DNA of 64,000 nt from Streptomyces spiroverticillatus (GTDB lineage: Bacteria > Actinomycetota > Actinomycetes > Streptomycetales > Streptomycetaceae). This document shows positions 45,984 through 59,355 of this stretch, one piece after another. The DNA is taken from NCBI GenBank assembly GCA_014650415.1, contig BMUX01000001.1, positions 645,266 through 709,265 of the forward strand, in the 5' to 3' direction. The position numbers were made by a program, and so were the translations under genes. Numbering within the stretch: the first letter of the stretch is position 1; each line of letters begins with the position of its first letter. The notes beneath the pieces are model-generated. The model saw only the letters and a program-made list of their open reading frames with translations, was not told where the DNA came from and made no database searches.

Positions 45984-46294
45984 CAGATGTCCTCACCAGT
46001 CCGCTTGGCAACGCGGATCTTGTTGCCCTCGTCGTCAAAGCGGTAGCCGACGCGGGTAACGACCTTGTTGCCGTCCTTCTCCACAACCAGCTGAACGTTG
46101 CTGACGTGGACCGGAGCCTCGGTCGTCACGATGCCGCCGGCCTGGTTCTGGCCGGCCTTCGTGTGCTTCTTGACCCGGTTGACACCCTCGACCAGGACGC
46201 GGTCCTCGCGGGGGAAGGCCTGAACGACCTTGCCCTGCTTGCCCTTGTCCTTACCGGTGATGACCTGAACCAGGTCGCCCTTCTTGATCTTCAT
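45983..46294 (-). CDS. rplX: 50S ribosomal protein L24
   Basis: A 103-residue KOW-domain protein, [20 protein letters not shown], that starts large-subunit assembly. It lies two bases after rplN. Confidence 0.97.
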   Translation of the reverse strand: MKIKKGDLVQVITGKDKGKQGKVVQAFPREDRVLVEGVNRVKKHTKAGQNQAGGIVTTEAPVHVSNVQLVVEKDGNKVVTRVGYRFDDEGNKIRVAKRTGEDI

Positions 46295-46296
46295 GC

Positions 46297-46665
46297 TTAC
46301 AGCACCTCCGGCGCGAGCGAGATGATCTTCATGAACTTCTTCTCGCGCAGCTCACGGCCCACCGGGCCGAAGATACGGGTGCCGCGGGGGTCGCCGTCGT
46401 TCTTGAGAATGACAGCGGCGTTCTCGTCGAAGCGGATGTACGAGCCATCCTGGCGACGACGCTCCTTGACGGTGCGAACGATGACCGCCTTGACGACGTC
46501 ACCCTTCTTCACGTTGCCACCGGGGATTGCGTCCTTGACGGTGGCGACGATGACGTCACCGATGCCCGCGTAGCGGCGACCCGAGCCACCGAGAACACGG
46601 ATGGTGAGAATTTCCTTCGCACCCGTGTTGTCGGCGACGCGAAGTCGCGACTCCTGCTGGATCAC
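46297..46665 (-). CDS. rplN: 50S ribosomal protein L14
   Basis: A 122-residue protein, [20 protein letters not shown], ending [16 protein letters not shown]. It is the first spc-operon gene and lies 103 bases after rpsQ. That gap contains two hairpins. Confidence 0.97.
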   Translation of the reverse strand: MIQQESRLRVADNTGAKEILTIRVLGGSGRRYAGIGDVIVATVKDAIPGGNVKKGDVVKAVIVRTVKERRRQDGSYIRFDENAAVILKNDGDPRGTRIFGPVGRELREKKFMKIISLAPEVL

Positions 46666-46695
46666 GTCTATCTCCTGAATCGTCTGCCGGTTCCC

Positions 46696-46765
46696 GGTGG
46701 GGGACCGTATTTCTACGGCCCCCCACCGAGCCTGGCGGAACTACTTAAAGGGAAACCCCTTTAAG
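46696..46765 (-). promoter_or_regulatory. Two tandem hairpins at the S10/spc operon boundary
   Basis: In mRNA order after rpsQ, first comes an AT-rich stem CTTAAAGGG - GTTT/AAAC loop - CCCTTTAAG (46744-46765). Then comes a 13-bp stem GGTGGGGG(A)CCGT / ACGG(C)CCCCCACC with one mismatch (46696-46727). They lie exactly where the E. coli S10 and spc operons are divided, and could end, attenuate or mark processing of the transcript. Confidence 0.65.
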
Positions 46766-46768
46766 GAC

Positions 46769-47053
46769 TTACTTGGCCTTCTCGAGGATCTCGACGATGC
46801 GCCAGCGCTTCGAGGCCGACAGCGGACGCGTCTCCATGATGAGGACGCGGTCGCCGACGCCGGCAGCGTTGGACTCGTCGTGAGCCTTGAGCTTGTTCGT
46901 ACGGCGGATGACCTTGCCGTACAGCGCGTGCTTCACGCGGTCCTCGACAGCGACGACGACGGTCTTGTCCATCTTGTCGCTGACGACCAGACCCTCACGG
47001 GTCTTGCGGAATCCGCGCTGCTCAGTCGTCTCAGTCACATTCTTCTCGCTCAT
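46769..47053 (-). CDS. rpsQ: 30S ribosomal protein S17
   Basis: A 94-residue OB-fold protein with [20 protein letters not shown] and [20 protein letters not shown]. The N-terminus [20 protein letters not shown] is extended. The start overlaps the rpmC stop (TGATG). Confidence 0.97.
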   Translation of the reverse strand: MSEKNVTETTEQRGFRKTREGLVVSDKMDKTVVVAVEDRVKHALYGKVIRRTNKLKAHDESNAAGVGDRVLIMETRPLSASKRWRIVEILEKAK

Positions 47054-47277
47054 CAGGCGCTCTCCACCGTCTCGATGCCCAGCTCGCGCTCGCGCATCAG
47101 GGTGTAGATCCGGGCGATGTCCTTACGGACGGACTTGAGCCGGCCGTGGTTTTCGAGCTGTCCGGTCGCCGCCTGGAAGCGGAGGTTGAACAGTTCTTCC
47201 TTGGCCTCACGGAGCTTGGCGACGAGGTCCTCGTCGTTCAGCTCGCGCAGCTCGGTCGCCTTGGTACCGGCCGCCAT
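47053..47277 (-). CDS. rpmC: 50S ribosomal protein L29
   Basis: A 74-residue helical protein at the exit tunnel, from ATG 47277 ([20 protein letters not shown]). It contains [20 protein letters not shown] and [21 protein letters not shown] are adjacent at the start; ATG overlaps the rplP stop. Confidence 0.96.
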   Translation of the reverse strand: MAAGTKATELRELNDEDLVAKLREAKEELFNLRFQAATGQLENHGRLKSVRKDIARIYTLMRERELGIETVESA

Positions 47278-47696
47278 CACGACTCACCTGCCTCGCGCCG
47301 AACAATCCGGCACTTCATCGGAAGCTTGTGAGCAGCGCGGGTAAGCGCCTCACGAGCAATCTTCTCGTTCGGGTAGGACAGCTCGAACATCACCCGACCG
47401 GGCTTGACGTTCGCGATCCACCACTCCGGGGAACCCTTACCGGAACCCATGCGGGTCTCGGCGGGCTTCTTCGTGAGCGGACGGTCCGGGTAGATGTTGA
47501 TCCAGACCTTGCCGCCACGCTTGATGTGGCGGGTCATCGCGATACGCGCGGCCTCGATCTGGCGGTTCGTCACGTACGCCGGGGTCAGCGCCTGGATGCC
47601 GTACTCGCCGAATGCGACCTCAGTACCACCCTTGGCCATGCCGTTGCGCTTGGGGTGGTGCTGCTTGCGGTGCTTGACCCTACGAGGGATCAGCAT
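47277..47696 (-). CDS. rplP: 50S ribosomal protein L16
   Basis: A 139-residue protein near the A-site tRNA elbow. [40 protein letters not shown] and [20 protein letters not shown] are diagnostic. It lies five bases after rpsC. Confidence 0.97.
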   Translation of the reverse strand: MLIPRRVKHRKQHHPKRNGMAKGGTEVAFGEYGIQALTPAYVTNRQIEAARIAMTRHIKRGGKVWINIYPDRPLTKKPAETRMGSGKGSPEWWIANVKPGRVMFELSYPNEKIAREALTRAAHKLPMKCRIVRREAGES

Positions 47697-47701
47697 GTCG
47701 G

Positions 47702-48538
47702 TCAGGCCTCCGTTCCGGTGCTCTCAGCCGGAGCAGCGGCGACGGGAGCGTCGGCCTTGGGGGCCTCGGCTGCCGGCGCGGACTGCTGCGGCTTGCGGCC
47801 GCGGCCGCCACGCTCGCCACCACGGCCACCACGGGCCGGGCGCTCGTTCGCACCACCGCGGGCCGGGCGGTTACCCGCACGGGCCGCAGCGTTCTCGGCG
47901 CGAACCTCGGCGATGTTCTTGACGTCGCCCTTGTAGATCCAGACCTTGACGCCAATGCGACCGAAGGTCGTCTTGGCCTCGAAGAAGCCGTAGTCCACGT
48001 TCGCGCGGAGCGTGTGCAGCGGCACACGACCCTCGCGGTAGAACTCGGAGCGGGACATCTCGGCGCCGCCGAGGCGACCGCCGCACTGGATCTTGATGCC
48101 CTTGGCGCCGGCCTTCATGGTGCCCTGCATGCTCTTGCGCATGGCACGACGGAAGGAGACGCGGGAGGAGAGCTGCTCGGCAACGGCCTGGGCGACCAGC
48201 TGAGCGTCCATCTCGGGGTTCTTGACCTCGAGGATGTTCAGCTGGACCTGCTTGCCCGTGAGCTTCTCGAGGTCACCGCGGATGCGGTCGGCCTCGGCGC
48301 CACGGCGGCCGATGACGATGCCCGGACGAGCGGTGTGGATGTCCACACGCACGCGGTCACGGGTGCGCTCGATCTCAACCTTCGAGATGCCGGCGCGCTC
48401 CATGCCGGACGTCATCATCCTGCGGATGGCGACGTCTTCCTTGACGTAGTCCTTGTACAGCTTGTCGGCGTACCAACGGGACTTGAAGTCCGTGGTAATG
48501 CCGAGCCGGAACCCGTGCGGGTTTACCTTCTGGCCCAT
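47702..48538 (-). CDS. rpsC: 30S ribosomal protein S3
   Basis: S3 lines the mRNA entry channel. The 278-residue sequence has [20 protein letters not shown], the KH-domain core [20 protein letters not shown], and the C-terminal domain with [17 protein letters not shown] 65-residue Arg/Gly/Ala tail follows ([20 protein letters not shown]), typical of streptomycetes. The start overlaps the rplV stop (TAATG). Confidence 0.97.
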   Translation of the reverse strand: MGQKVNPHGFRLGITTDFKSRWYADKLYKDYVKEDVAIRRMMTSGMERAGISKVEIERTRDRVRVDIHTARPGIVIGRRGAEADRIRGDLEKLTGKQVQLNILEVKNPEMDAQLVAQAVAEQLSSRVSFRRAMRKSMQGTMKAGAKGIKIQCGGRLGGAEMSRSEFYREGRVPLHTLRANVDYGFFEAKTTFGRIGVKVWIYKGDVKNIAEVRAENAAARAGNRPARGGANERPARGGRGGERGGRGRKPQQSAPAAEAPKADAPVAAAPAESTGTEA

Positions 48539-48885
48539 TACCGGGTTCCTTCCTTGCTGCTGACGACCACGGTGATGTGGCTGGTCCGCTTACGGATCCG
48601 GTAGGCACGGCCCTGAGCACGCGGACGGAACCGCTTCAGGGTCGGGCCCTCGTCCACAAACGCCTCGCTGATGAACAGCGAAGAGGCGTCCGAGTGGTCG
48701 TAGTTGTGTGCAGCGTTGGCAATGGCGCTGTCCAGCACCTTGCCAACCGGCACGCTCGCGGCCTGCGGGGCGAAACGCAGGACCGCCTGAGCCTCCGTGG
48801 CATCCATGCCACGGATAAGGTCCACCACGCGGCGGGCCTTCATGGGCGTGACGCGGATGTACCGCGCCTGGGCCCTGGCTTCCAT
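48538..48885 (-). CDS. rplV: 50S ribosomal protein L22
   Basis: L22 reaches into the exit tunnel with its beta-hairpin ([20 protein letters not shown]). ATG 48885, six bases after GAAGGG, gives a 115-residue protein ([20 protein letters not shown]). In-frame ATGs at 48909 and 48915 would add a few residues. Confidence 0.95.
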   Translation of the reverse strand: MEARAQARYIRVTPMKARRVVDLIRGMDATEAQAVLRFAPQAASVPVGKVLDSAIANAAHNYDHSDASSLFISEAFVDEGPTLKRFRPRAQGRAYRIRKRTSHITVVVSSKEGTR

Positions 48886-48926
48886 GGTTGTCCCTTCGGT
48901 GTCGTTCATAGTCATCGCACCCCGCC

Positions 48927-49208
48927 TTAGCGGCGCTTCGACTTGCGGTCGTCCTTGACGTGGCCGCGGAAGGTGCGGGTCGGCGCAAACTCGCCGAGCT
49001 TGTGGCCGACCATCGACTCGGTGACGAACACCGGGACGTGGATCTTGCCGTTGTGCACCGCGATGGTGTGACCCAGCATGCTGGGGATGATCATCGAGCG
49101 CCGGGACCAGGTCTTGATGACGTTCTTGGTGCCAGCTTCGTTCTGTACGTCCACCTTCTTTACGAGGTGTCCGTCGACGAAGGGCCCCTTCTTGAGACTG
49201 CGCGGCAT
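48927..49208 (-). CDS. rpsS: 30S ribosomal protein S19
   Basis: A 93-residue protein, [20 protein letters not shown], with [20 protein letters not shown] and [20 protein letters not shown]. It lies 12 bases after rplB. Confidence 0.98.
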   Translation of the reverse strand: MPRSLKKGPFVDGHLVKKVDVQNEAGTKNVIKTWSRRSMIIPSMLGHTIAVHNGKIHVPVFVTESMVGHKLGEFAPTRTFRGHVKDDRKSKRR

Positions 49209-49220
49209 CTAAACCCGCTC

Positions 49221-50057
49221 CTAGCGCTTCTTGTTCGACTTGCGGCGGCGGACGATGTACTTGCTCGAAGCCTTCTTCGGCGAGCGAGTACGACCCTCCT
49301 TCTGACCCCACGGGGAGACCGGGTGGCGACCACCGGAGGTCTTACCCTCACCACCACCGTGCGGGTGGTCGACCGGGTTCATCGCCACACCGCGAACGGT
49401 CGGGCGAACGCCCTTCCAGCGCATGCGGCCGGCCTTGCCCCAGTTGATGTTCGACTGCTCGGCGTTGCCGACCTCGCCAATCGTGGCGCGGCAGCGTGCG
49501 TCGACCAGGCGGATCTCGCCGGAAGGCATACGAAGGTGGGCCATGGTGCCCTCCTTCGCAAGAAGCTGGACGGAAGCACCGGCGGAGCGGGCGAACTTCG
49601 CACCGCCACCGGGCCGCAGCTCGATGTTGTGGATGGTGGTACCCACCGGGATGTTGCGCAGCGCGAGGTTGTTGCCCGGCTTGATGTCGGCGCCAGGGCC
49701 GTTCTCAATCCGGTCACCCTGCGACAGGCCACGCGGGGCGAGGATGTAACGCTTCTCGCCGTCCGCGTAGTGCAGCAGCGCGATGCGCGCGGTGCGGTTG
49801 GGGTCGTACTCGATGTGCGCGACCTTGGCCGGCACGCCGTCCTTGTCGTGACGACGGAAGTCGATCACGCGGTAGGCGCGCTTGTGGCCACCACCCTGGT
49901 GGCGAACGGTCACACGACCGGCGTTGTTACGGCCGCCCTTGCTGTGCAGGGGGCGGACCAGCGACTTCTCCGGCGTGGACCGCGTGATCTCGACAAAGTC
50001 GGCTACGGAGGAGCCACGGCGGCCCGGCGTAGTCGGCTTGTACTTGCGGATTCCCAT
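49221..50057 (-). CDS. rplB: 50S ribosomal protein L2
   Basis: L2 is needed for peptidyl-transferase centre assembly. The 278 residues carry [20 protein letters not shown], the conserved [20 protein letters not shown] with the essential His, and [15 protein letters not shown]. It lies 40 bases after rplW. Confidence 0.98.
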   Translation of the reverse strand: MGIRKYKPTTPGRRGSSVADFVEITRSTPEKSLVRPLHSKGGRNNAGRVTVRHQGGGHKRAYRVIDFRRHDKDGVPAKVAHIEYDPNRTARIALLHYADGEKRYILAPRGLSQGDRIENGPGADIKPGNNLALRNIPVGTTIHNIELRPGGGAKFARSAGASVQLLAKEGTMAHLRMPSGEIRLVDARCRATIGEVGNAEQSNINWGKAGRMRWKGVRPTVRGVAMNPVDHPHGGGEGKTSGGRHPVSPWGQKEGRTRSPKKASSKYIVRRRKSNKKR

Positions 50058-50097
50058 TTCTCAGTCCTCGTCCGATTCCGGACGATCCAGACCGCCG

Positions 50098-50415
50098 TTA
50101 GGCGGTCGGACCGCCGAAGATGTCGATACGGTCGCCCTCGGCGAGGGTCACGATGGCCCGCTTGGTGTCGGCACGCTTGCCGAAACCGGTGCGGGTGCGC
50201 TTCCGCTTGCCCTGACGGTTGATCGTGTTGACTCCGGTGACCTTGACCGAGAAGACCGCTTCCACGGCCTGCTTGATCTGGGTCTTGTTGGAGCCCGGGG
50301 CGACGATGAACGTGTACTTGTTCTCGTCGAGCAGCGCGTAGCTCTTCTCCGAGACGACCGGCTTGACAAGAATGTCGCGGTGGTCCGTGAAGGTCTTGCT
50401 GGTAACGGCGCTCAT
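50098..50415 (-). CDS. rplW: 50S ribosomal protein L23
   Basis: L23 is the docking site for trigger factor and SRP at the tunnel exit. The 105 residues include [20 protein letters not shown] and FVVAP-like [20 protein letters not shown]. The start overlaps the rplD stop (TGATG). Confidence 0.97.
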   Translation of the reverse strand: MSAVTSKTFTDHRDILVKPVVSEKSYALLDENKYTFIVAPGSNKTQIKQAVEAVFSVKVTGVNTINRQGKRKRTRTGFGKRADTKRAIVTLAEGDRIDIFGGPTA

Positions 50416-51065
50416 CAGGCGTCGCTCCCTTCGGTCTCATCGGCCTTGGGGCCAGACACGAAGGACTCGAAGGCGGCCTTGGTGAAGACCAGGTCGTCCG
50501 AGACGAGCACGTCGTACGTGTTCAGCTGGCCCGGCTCCAGGATGTGCACCTGGGGCAGGTTGCGGGCGGAGAGCCACGCGGCCTCGTCCGAACGCTCGGC
50601 GACCAGGAGCACGTGCTTGCGCTCGCTGATCTTGCCCAGCAGGGACTTGGCGGCCTTCGTGGAAACCGCACCGTCGACCACGCCGGTGACGACGTGGACG
50701 CGCGCGTTGCGGGCCCGGTCCGTGAGGGCACCGCGCAGGGCGGCGGCCTTCATCTTCTTCGGGGTGCGCTGCGAGTAGTCACGCGGCTGCGGGCCGTGGA
50801 CGACGCCACCGCCGGCGAACTGCGGGGCGCGGGTCGAACCCTGACGGGCGCGGCCGGTGCCCTTCTGGCGGTAAGGCTTCTTACCGCCACCACGGACCTC
50901 GCCGCGACGCTTGGTCTTGTGCGTGCCCTGGCGGGCAGCGGCCAGCTGAGCGACGACGACCTGGTGGATCAGCGGAATGCTGACCTTGGCGTCGAAGATC
51001 TCCGCGGGGAGCTCGACGGTCCCGGTCTTGTCGCCTGCCGGCGAAAGGATGTCAATGGTGCTCAT
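50415..51065 (-). CDS. rplD: 50S ribosomal protein L4
   Basis: L4 reaches the exit tunnel; in E. coli it regulates the S10 operon by binding its leader. From ATG 51065 the protein has 216 residues, with the extended loop [20 protein letters not shown] and [20 protein letters not shown]. It lies seven bases after rplC. Confidence 0.97.
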   Translation of the reverse strand: MSTIDILSPAGDKTGTVELPAEIFDAKVSIPLIHQVVVAQLAAARQGTHKTKRRGEVRGGGKKPYRQKGTGRARQGSTRAPQFAGGGVVHGPQPRDYSQRTPKKMKAAALRGALTDRARNARVHVVTGVVDGAVSTKAAKSLLGKISERKHVLLVAERSDEAAWLSARNLPQVHILEPGQLNTYDVLVSDDLVFTKAAFESFVSGPKADETEGSDA

Positions 51066-51072
51066 CGGTTCC

Positions 51073-51717
51073 TCAAACCCCCTTGGCCGCAGTGCGGACC
51101 AGGACGAGGCCACCGTTGGGGCCGGGGACGGCGCCCTTGATGAGCAGCAGACCCTTCTCGGCGTCAACGGCGTGGACGGTCAGGTTCTGGGTGGTGACCC
51201 GCTCGTTACCCATGCGACCCGCCATGCGCATGCCCTTGAAGACACGGCCGGGGGTGGCACAGCCACCGATGGAACCAGGCTTGCGGTGCACGCGGTGGGC
51301 ACCGTGCGAGGCCTTGCCGCCGTGGAAGTTGTGACGCTTCATCACACCGGCGAAGCCCTTGCCCTTGCTCTTGCCCGTGACGTCAACCTTGACGCCGGAC
51401 TCGAACACCTCGGCAGTGATCTCCTGGCCCAGCGTGTACTCGCTGGCGTCCGGGGTGCGCAGCTCCACGAGGTGGCGGCGCGGGGTCACGTCGGCCTTGG
51501 CGAAGTGACCCTTGAGGGGCTTGTTCACCTTGCGCGGGTCGATCTCGCCGAAGGCGATCTGGACCGACTCGTAGCCGTCGTTGTCGTTCGTACGTACCTG
51601 CGTCACGACGCACGGACCGGCCTTGACGACGGTCACCGGGACAACCCGGTTGTTCTCGTCCCAGACCTGGGTCATGCCGAGCTTCTCGCCCAGGACGCCC
51701 TTGATGTTCTTGCTCAT
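51073..51717 (-). CDS. rplC: 50S ribosomal protein L3
   Basis: The 214 residues begin [20 protein letters not shown]. The loop reaching the peptidyl-transferase centre, [20 protein letters not shown], includes the Gln/His region methylated in other bacteria. It lies 14 bases after rpsJ. Confidence 0.97.
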   Translation of the reverse strand: MSKNIKGVLGEKLGMTQVWDENNRVVPVTVVKAGPCVVTQVRTNDNDGYESVQIAFGEIDPRKVNKPLKGHFAKADVTPRRHLVELRTPDASEYTLGQEITAEVFESGVKVDVTGKSKGKGFAGVMKRHNFHGGKASHGAHRVHRKPGSIGGCATPGRVFKGMRMAGRMGNERVTTQNLTVHAVDAEKGLLLIKGAVPGPNGGLVLVRTAAKGV

Positions 51718-51731
51718 CTCGGCCCGTCCCT

Positions 51732-52040
51732 TCAGAGCTTGATCTCGATGTCGACGCCCGCCGGCAGGTCGAGACGCATCAGCGAGTCAACCGTCTTCGG
51801 CGTGGGGTCGAGGATGTCGATGAGGCGCTTGTGCGTGCGCATCTCGAAGTGCTCGCGAGAGTCCTTGTACTTGTGCGGCGACTTGATGACGCAGTACACG
51901 TTCTTCTCAGTGGGCAGCGGCACCGGGCCCGCGACCGACGCACCAGTGCGGGTCACCGTCTCGACGATCTTCTTCGCCGAGGAGTCGATGACCTCGTGGT
52001 CGTAGGCCTTGAGCCGGATGCGGATCTTCTGTCCCGCCAT
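51732..52040 (-). CDS. rpsJ: 30S ribosomal protein S10
   Basis: First gene of the S10 operon; S10 is also the NusE antitermination factor. ATG 52040 gives 102 residues, [20 protein letters not shown], with the loop [21 protein letters not shown] leader of roughly 385 bases is predicted upstream and holds a 28-base element shared with the rpsL leader. Confidence 0.97.
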   Translation of the reverse strand: MAGQKIRIRLKAYDHEVIDSSAKKIVETVTRTGASVAGPVPLPTEKNVYCVIKSPHKYKDSREHFEMRTHKRLIDILDPTPKTVDSLMRLDLPAGVDIEIKL

Positions 52041-52114
52041 GGCTACTAGTAGTCCTTTGTCTCTTAACGCTCTGGAACCCGGGCGGCTGCGCTCTGAACG
52101 CTCAGCACCGTCCT

Positions 52115-52142
52115 TCTCCGACCCACGCGGTCGGGCGTGTCG
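52115..52142 (-). promoter_or_regulatory. rpsJ leader element, identical to one before rpsL
   Basis: Twenty-eight bases, starting TCTCCGACCCACGCGG on the plus strand, are identical to 59356-59383. In the mRNA they can form CCGACC-GCGTG-GGTCGG or the overlapping CACGC-CCGACC-GCGTG, but not both. The element lies 75-102 bases before the rpsJ start. The rest of the 52041-52648 gap holds the predicted promoter and the region before the deacetylase gene. Confidence 0.75.
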
Positions 52143-52431
52143 CATCCTCGCCAGCTGGAAATCCCAAGGAATTTCCCTGCTCTAAGGGATACGGTCCGCG
52201 ACCGCAAGCCGGGGGAAGAACACCCACCGGGTGCCTGGTCAGCACCGCGCTAACACTTCCCGAAAGATTCCCGTACGTCCGCCCCATTGCTGCCCGGGGG
52301 CAGATAAAGGCGACGAGTACTGTGGGACTCGCTTCCGGTCCTCCCGGCGGGAGGCGTGCAGCATCGATACTCAACCGAGCAACCCCGACAGTCTGCCATA
52401 CGGGGCACGGGGCACGCCAATCGGGCGGAAG

Positions 52432-52459
52432 AGATTACCCGCAGCGTGACCGAGGTCAA
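52432..52459 (-). promoter_or_regulatory. Candidate S10-operon promoter
   Basis: On the minus strand TTGACC (-35), 16 bases, TAATCT (-10) fit a housekeeping sigma promoter. Transcription would start near 52425, giving a leader of about 385 bases to rpsJ. This long leader would contain the shared 28-base element. Confidence 0.55.
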
Positions 52460-52648
52460 ACTCCGGCACCCTCCCCCGCCCCGCTCCCCCGCCCGTTCGG
52501 GCGACCCCAGGCAACCCCCGCCCCTCCCGCTCCGTCTAGCTGACCGCAGCGGGGCGGCGACGCCTGCCCGTGACACCGTCCCGCCGCCCACGACGGGACG
52601 CAGCGCACGACCGCCGCTGCGGGGGAAGCGGACGGAGCGCGAGGACAC

Positions 52649-54697
52649 ATGCACAGCGGTACGGGGCCCGGCCTGCCCGGAGGACTGCCCGGAAAACCGG
52701 TCGGAAGACTGCCCAGGCGCATCCTGCTGGCCGCCGCCGCGGGTCTGCCGCTCGCGGCCTGTACGGTGCCGCAGCCCCCGCGCCGGCGCGATCCGGGGCC
52801 CGATCCCGCGCCCGGGCGGCCCATCGCGCACGCCGGGCGCTCGCTGCTGCTCCAGATGCTCGCGCACCCCGACGACGACCTGTACTTCATGAACCCGGAC
52901 ACCCGGCGCCTCCTGGAGGCCGGCACCCCGGTCGTCTCCGTGTACGTCACCGCGGGCGAGGCCAACGGGATCAACCACGCACCGGGCCACCCCCGGCCCC
53001 GGCCCGACAAGAGCGCGTACGTCTCCGCCCGCCAGCAGGGGCTCCGTCAGGCGTACGCGACCCTGCTGGGCCTGCCGAAGTTCACCCGGTGGGAGCGCAC
53101 CGTCCTGGAGCTGCGCGGCGGCCAACAGGCCGAGCTGAACACCCTCGCCCACGGCGACCGCCGCGCCGAGCTGGTCTTCCTCAACATCTCCGTCATCTCG
53201 CCCCGCAACCGGCCCTCGCTGCCCGCGCTCTGGGGCGACCGCGGAATGCGCCAGCGCACGATGGTGGCGGACAACTCCCCGCTGAAGAAGCCGAGTTCGT
53301 ACGACTACGACGAGCTGGTGGACGCGCTCACCGGGCTCCTGGACCGCTACCGGCCGACCGTCGTGCAGACCCTCGACCCGGACCCCGACATCCAGCACAG
53401 CACCGCGCGCGTACGCAGCAAGGACAGCGAGCAGCCGGGCTACTCCGACCACCGCGACCACACCGCCGTCGCCTGCTTCAGCTGGGCGGCACTGATCCGC
53501 TGGGTCGCCGAGAAGAGCGCGAGCGGCGAGCCGCTCCCCCGCTTCACCACCTCCGCCTTCCGCGGCTACTACAACCGGCACTGGCCCAAGAACCTCCCCG
53601 AGAGCCTGGTGCGGGAGAAGGCCGAGACCCTCCTCGCGTACGGCGGGGACGCCGACTGGGAGTGCGGGAATCCGGCGGGCTGCGGGGACTACAGCGTCGG
53701 CCAGGGCCGCCCGCTGACGAACTGGAAGGGCTGGGTGCGCTCCACCAACTACCGTTATCCGGGGCCCCAGTTGGTGACCGACGGGGTTCGTTCGGCGTAC
53801 GGCGTGGTGGGGCTGCGACTGGTGCGCTGGCGGGCGAGCGGGGTGGGCTGGGGAGCCCCCGAGGATCTGGGCGGCGGACCGCTGGCCCCCCCGCTCGGGC
53901 ATGCCGCGACGAAGGACGGCGGGCAGCTGCTGTTCGCCGTGCGCATCGCCTCCCTGGTCGGCCACGGCGGCGCCAACCGGCGTGAGGTCGTCCAGTACGA
54001 CGGCCGCGTCTGGACCTCGCTCGGCAACCCCGAGCGCCGCCCGGACCGGGGACGGCGGATCGGCGTCCCGGTCGCGGTCACCGCGGGCGACGGCAGTGTC
54101 CACCTGTTCGTGCGCAACGCGGCGAAGAGCGTCAGCACGCGGGTACGGGACGCGAGTGGCTGGTGGGGCCCCTGGCGCGCCCTGGAGGGCCCGGACGGGG
54201 ACGGCACGGGCGACGGCGACGGCATCCAGGACGGCCTGTCGGCGGCGGTCGACGGGCAGGGCCTGGTGCATCTCTTCGCCGCCGCGCGCACGTCCGTACG
54301 GCACTGGGGGCAGGCGACCCCCGGCGCGCCGGTGACGCTCCGCGCGGGCGGTGCGATGCCCGCGCCCGGCGGCGCGCCGCACGCCTTCCTGCGGCCGGAC
54401 GGCTCGCTCGGCGTCCTCTACCGCGCCCCGCACTCCCCCGCCCTCGTCGCGATCCGCCCGGACGGCTCGCCACTGCCCGGGCTCGTTCTGGAGGGGTACG
54501 GTCCGGTGGCCGCCGGCGCGGGCGGGGTGCTGCTCGGCCGGGGCGAGCGGGGGGAGGTCCAACTCCGGGACGCCCGGGGGGCGTTGAAGCGGCACCGGGG
54601 GGTGTGCGTGGGGCCGCCGGTCCTGGTCGACGGCACGCCGGGCGCCGTGGTGGCGGGGTTCGGGGCGGACGCGGTGCCCTGGCTCTGGCGGGCGTAG
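52649..54697 (+). CDS. PIG-L family deacetylase lipoprotein with C-terminal propeller-like region
   Basis: A 682-residue exported protein. An Arg-Arg start and hydrophobic core end in the lipobox LAAC (residue about 38). The PIG-L/LmbE-type zinc motif reads MLAHPDDDLYF (AHPDD) near residue 71, with the second ligand set in SDHRDHTAV near residue 270. These enzymes remove N-acetyl groups from GlcNAc-containing molecules. The last 300 residues contain repeats of the type VTAGDGSVHLFVRNA, VDGQGLVHLFAAARTSVRHW, suggestive of a beta-propeller for glycan binding. GAGG is close to ATG 52649. It is the only gene between the S10 and str operons, and is transcribed the opposite way. Confidence 0.82.
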   Translation: MHSGTGPGLPGGLPGKPVGRLPRRILLAAAAGLPLAACTVPQPPRRRDPGPDPAPGRPIAHAGRSLLLQMLAHPDDDLYFMNPDTRRLLEAGTPVVSVYVTAGEANGINHAPGHPRPRPDKSAYVSARQQGLRQAYATLLGLPKFTRWERTVLELRGGQQAELNTLAHGDRRAELVFLNISVISPRNRPSLPALWGDRGMRQRTMVADNSPLKKPSSYDYDELVDALTGLLDRYRPTVVQTLDPDPDIQHSTARVRSKDSEQPGYSDHRDHTAVACFSWAALIRWVAEKSASGEPLPRFTTSAFRGYYNRHWPKNLPESLVREKAETLLAYGGDADWECGNPAGCGDYSVGQGRPLTNWKGWVRSTNYRYPGPQLVTDGVRSAYGVVGLRLVRWRASGVGWGAPEDLGGGPLAPPLGHAATKDGGQLLFAVRIASLVGHGGANRREVVQYDGRVWTSLGNPERRPDRGRRIGVPVAVTAGDGSVHLFVRNAAKSVSTRVRDASGWWGPWRALEGPDGDGTGDGDGIQDGLSAAVDGQGLVHLFAAARTSVRHWGQATPGAPVTLRAGGAMPAPGGAPHAFLRPDGSLGVLYRAPHSPALVAIRPDGSPLPGLVLEGYGPVAAGAGGVLLGRGERGEVQLRDARGALKRHRGVCVGPPVLVDGTPGAVVAGFGADAVPWLWRA

Positions 54698-54759
54698 GAC
54701 TCGTACACGTACAAGGCGCAGGACTCGTACACGCACAAGAAGAACCCGTACAGGAACGA

Positions 54760-54806
54760 GAAGGGCCCCGGCGCCCACCGCTTGCGCGGTGGGGCCGGGG
54801 CCCTTC
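54760..54806. terminator. Terminator between PIG-L gene and tuf
   Basis: A 21-bp stem with one bulged base (GAAGGGCCCCGGC ... GCCGGGGCCCTTC, loop TTGC) sits between the convergent stops at 54697 and 54859. Two near-identical copies of GGACTCGTACACG lie just before it (54707 and 54721 region). Confidence 0.8.
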
Positions 54807-54858
54807 CCTTGGAGCTGGGAGCTGTCGCTACCGAGCTGCCAGGTCAATCACCAGGTAA

Positions 54859-56052
<1,194 letters not shown>

Positions 56053-56128
56053 TGGGTCCTCCTGCGGAGTGGTTCTGTACGCCTTGCTTCATCGGCGCCA
56101 GGTGATCTTTGCTGGGATGCCGGCGCCC

Positions 56129-56161
56129 GGGGCATTCGGCACGGATTGCGCTGAATGCCCC
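56129..56161 (-). promoter_or_regulatory. Hairpin in the tuf leader
   Basis: GGGGCATTC and GAATGCCCC pair perfectly around a 15-base loop, 77-109 bases before the tuf start. A weak -10 (TAGGCT on the minus strand, 56178-56183) lies just upstream in mRNA order. It could be the start of a separate tuf transcript with a leader structure. Confidence 0.45.
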
Positions 56162-56222
56162 AGTGGCTCCGGTGATAAGCCTAAAGCGTGTGCTCGTACG
56201 GGTGAGAACCCGTCCTCGCGGT

Positions 56223-56250
56223 GGGCGGCCCGCCCTGGGGTGGGCCGCCC
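56223..56250 (-). terminator. Hairpin after fusA
   Basis: GGGCGGCCC and GGGCCGCCC pair around GCCCTGGGGT, 42 bases past the fusA stop. It may attenuate fusA-tuf readthrough. Confidence 0.55.
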
Positions 56251-56292
56251 GGTGAGTGACTCAAGAGCCGCTCGGTGAGTGACTCGGGAGAG

Positions 56293-58422
<2,130 letters not shown>

Positions 58423-58460
58423 ATGGCTCAGTCTTCTCTCGGTCTCGATGTGGGTAACGA

Positions 58461-58931
58461 CTACCAGCGGTAGTGCGCGAAGGCCTTGTTGGACTCGGCC
58501 ATCTTGTGGGTGTCCTCACGCTTCTTGACGGCAGCGCCAAGACCGTTCGAGGCGTCGAGCAGCTCGTTCATGAGGCGCTCGGTCATCGTCTTCTCGCGGC
58601 GGGCGCGGGAGTAACCCACGATCCAGCGGAGCGAGAGGGTGGCGGCGCGACCGGGCTTGACCTCGATCGGCACCTGGTAGGTGGCGCCACCGACACGGCG
58701 GGACTTGACCTCGAGCGACGGCTTGACGTTCTCAAGCGCGCGCTTCAGCGTGATGACCGGGTCAGCGCCGGTCTTCTCGCGGAGGCCTTCCATGGCGCCG
58801 TACACGATCCGCTCGGCGGTGGAACGCTTGCCGTCGAGCAGGATCTTGTTGATCAGCGACGTGACAAGAGGAGACTGGTAAACCGGGTCAATGATGACCG
58901 GGCGCTTCGGGGCGGGGCCCTTACGAGGCAT
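58461..58931 (-). CDS. rpsG: 30S ribosomal protein S7
   Basis: S7 nucleates the 30S head. The 156 residues are [20 protein letters not shown] ... [21 protein letters not shown]. It lies two bases after rpsL. Confidence 0.98.
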   Translation of the reverse strand: MPRKGPAPKRPVIIDPVYQSPLVTSLINKILLDGKRSTAERIVYGAMEGLREKTGADPVITLKRALENVKPSLEVKSRRVGGATYQVPIEVKPGRAATLSLRWIVGYSRARREKTMTERLMNELLDASNGLGAAVKKREDTHKMAESNKAFAHYRW

Positions 58932-58933
58932 TC

Positions 58934-59305
58934 TTACTTCTCCTTCTTGGCGCCGTAGCGGCTGCGAGCCTGCTTACGGTTCTTGACGCCCTGCGTGTCG
59001 AGGGAACCGCGGATGATCTTGTAGCGAACACCCGGAAGGTCCTTCACACGACCGCCACGCACGAGCACGATCGAGTGCTCCTGCAGGTTGTGGCCCTCAC
59101 CCGGGATGTAGGCCGTGACCTCGATGCCCGAGGTCAGGCGCACACGCGCGACCTTACGGAGCGCCGAGTTCGGCTTCTTCGGGGTGGTCGTGAACACACG
59201 CGTGCAGACGCCACGGCGCTGGGGCGAACCCTCAAGCGCGGGCGTCTTGTTCTTCTCGACCTTGTCCTGCCGGCCCTTCCGGACCAGCTGCTGGATCGTA
59301 GGCAC
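58934..59305 (-). CDS. rpsL: 30S ribosomal protein S12
   Basis: The 123-residue decoding-centre protein. The two lysines whose change gives streptomycin resistance are wild type: Lys43 in TTTPKKPNS and Lys88 in GGRVKDLPG. It is first in the str operon behind a leader of about 195 bases. Confidence 0.98.
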   Translation of the reverse strand: MPTIQQLVRKGRQDKVEKNKTPALEGSPQRRGVCTRVFTTTPKKPNSALRKVARVRLTSGIEVTAYIPGEGHNLQEHSIVLVRGGRVKDLPGVRYKIIRGSLDTQGVKNRKQARSRYGAKKEK

Positions 59306-59355
59306 TACTTCTCCGGTTTCTGTGTGCCGATCACTGTGAAACTAACCTGGAACAC

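Noticed and set aside
54697..54745. Two near copies of GGACTCGTACACG after the PIG-L stop as an attachment site
   Set aside because: No integrase or tRNA gene nearby; most likely a small local duplication.
52250..54847. Long minus-strand open frame opposite the PIG-L gene and S10 leader
   Set aside because: The plus strand encodes a clear lipoprotein with zinc motifs; the opposite frame is compositional shadow.
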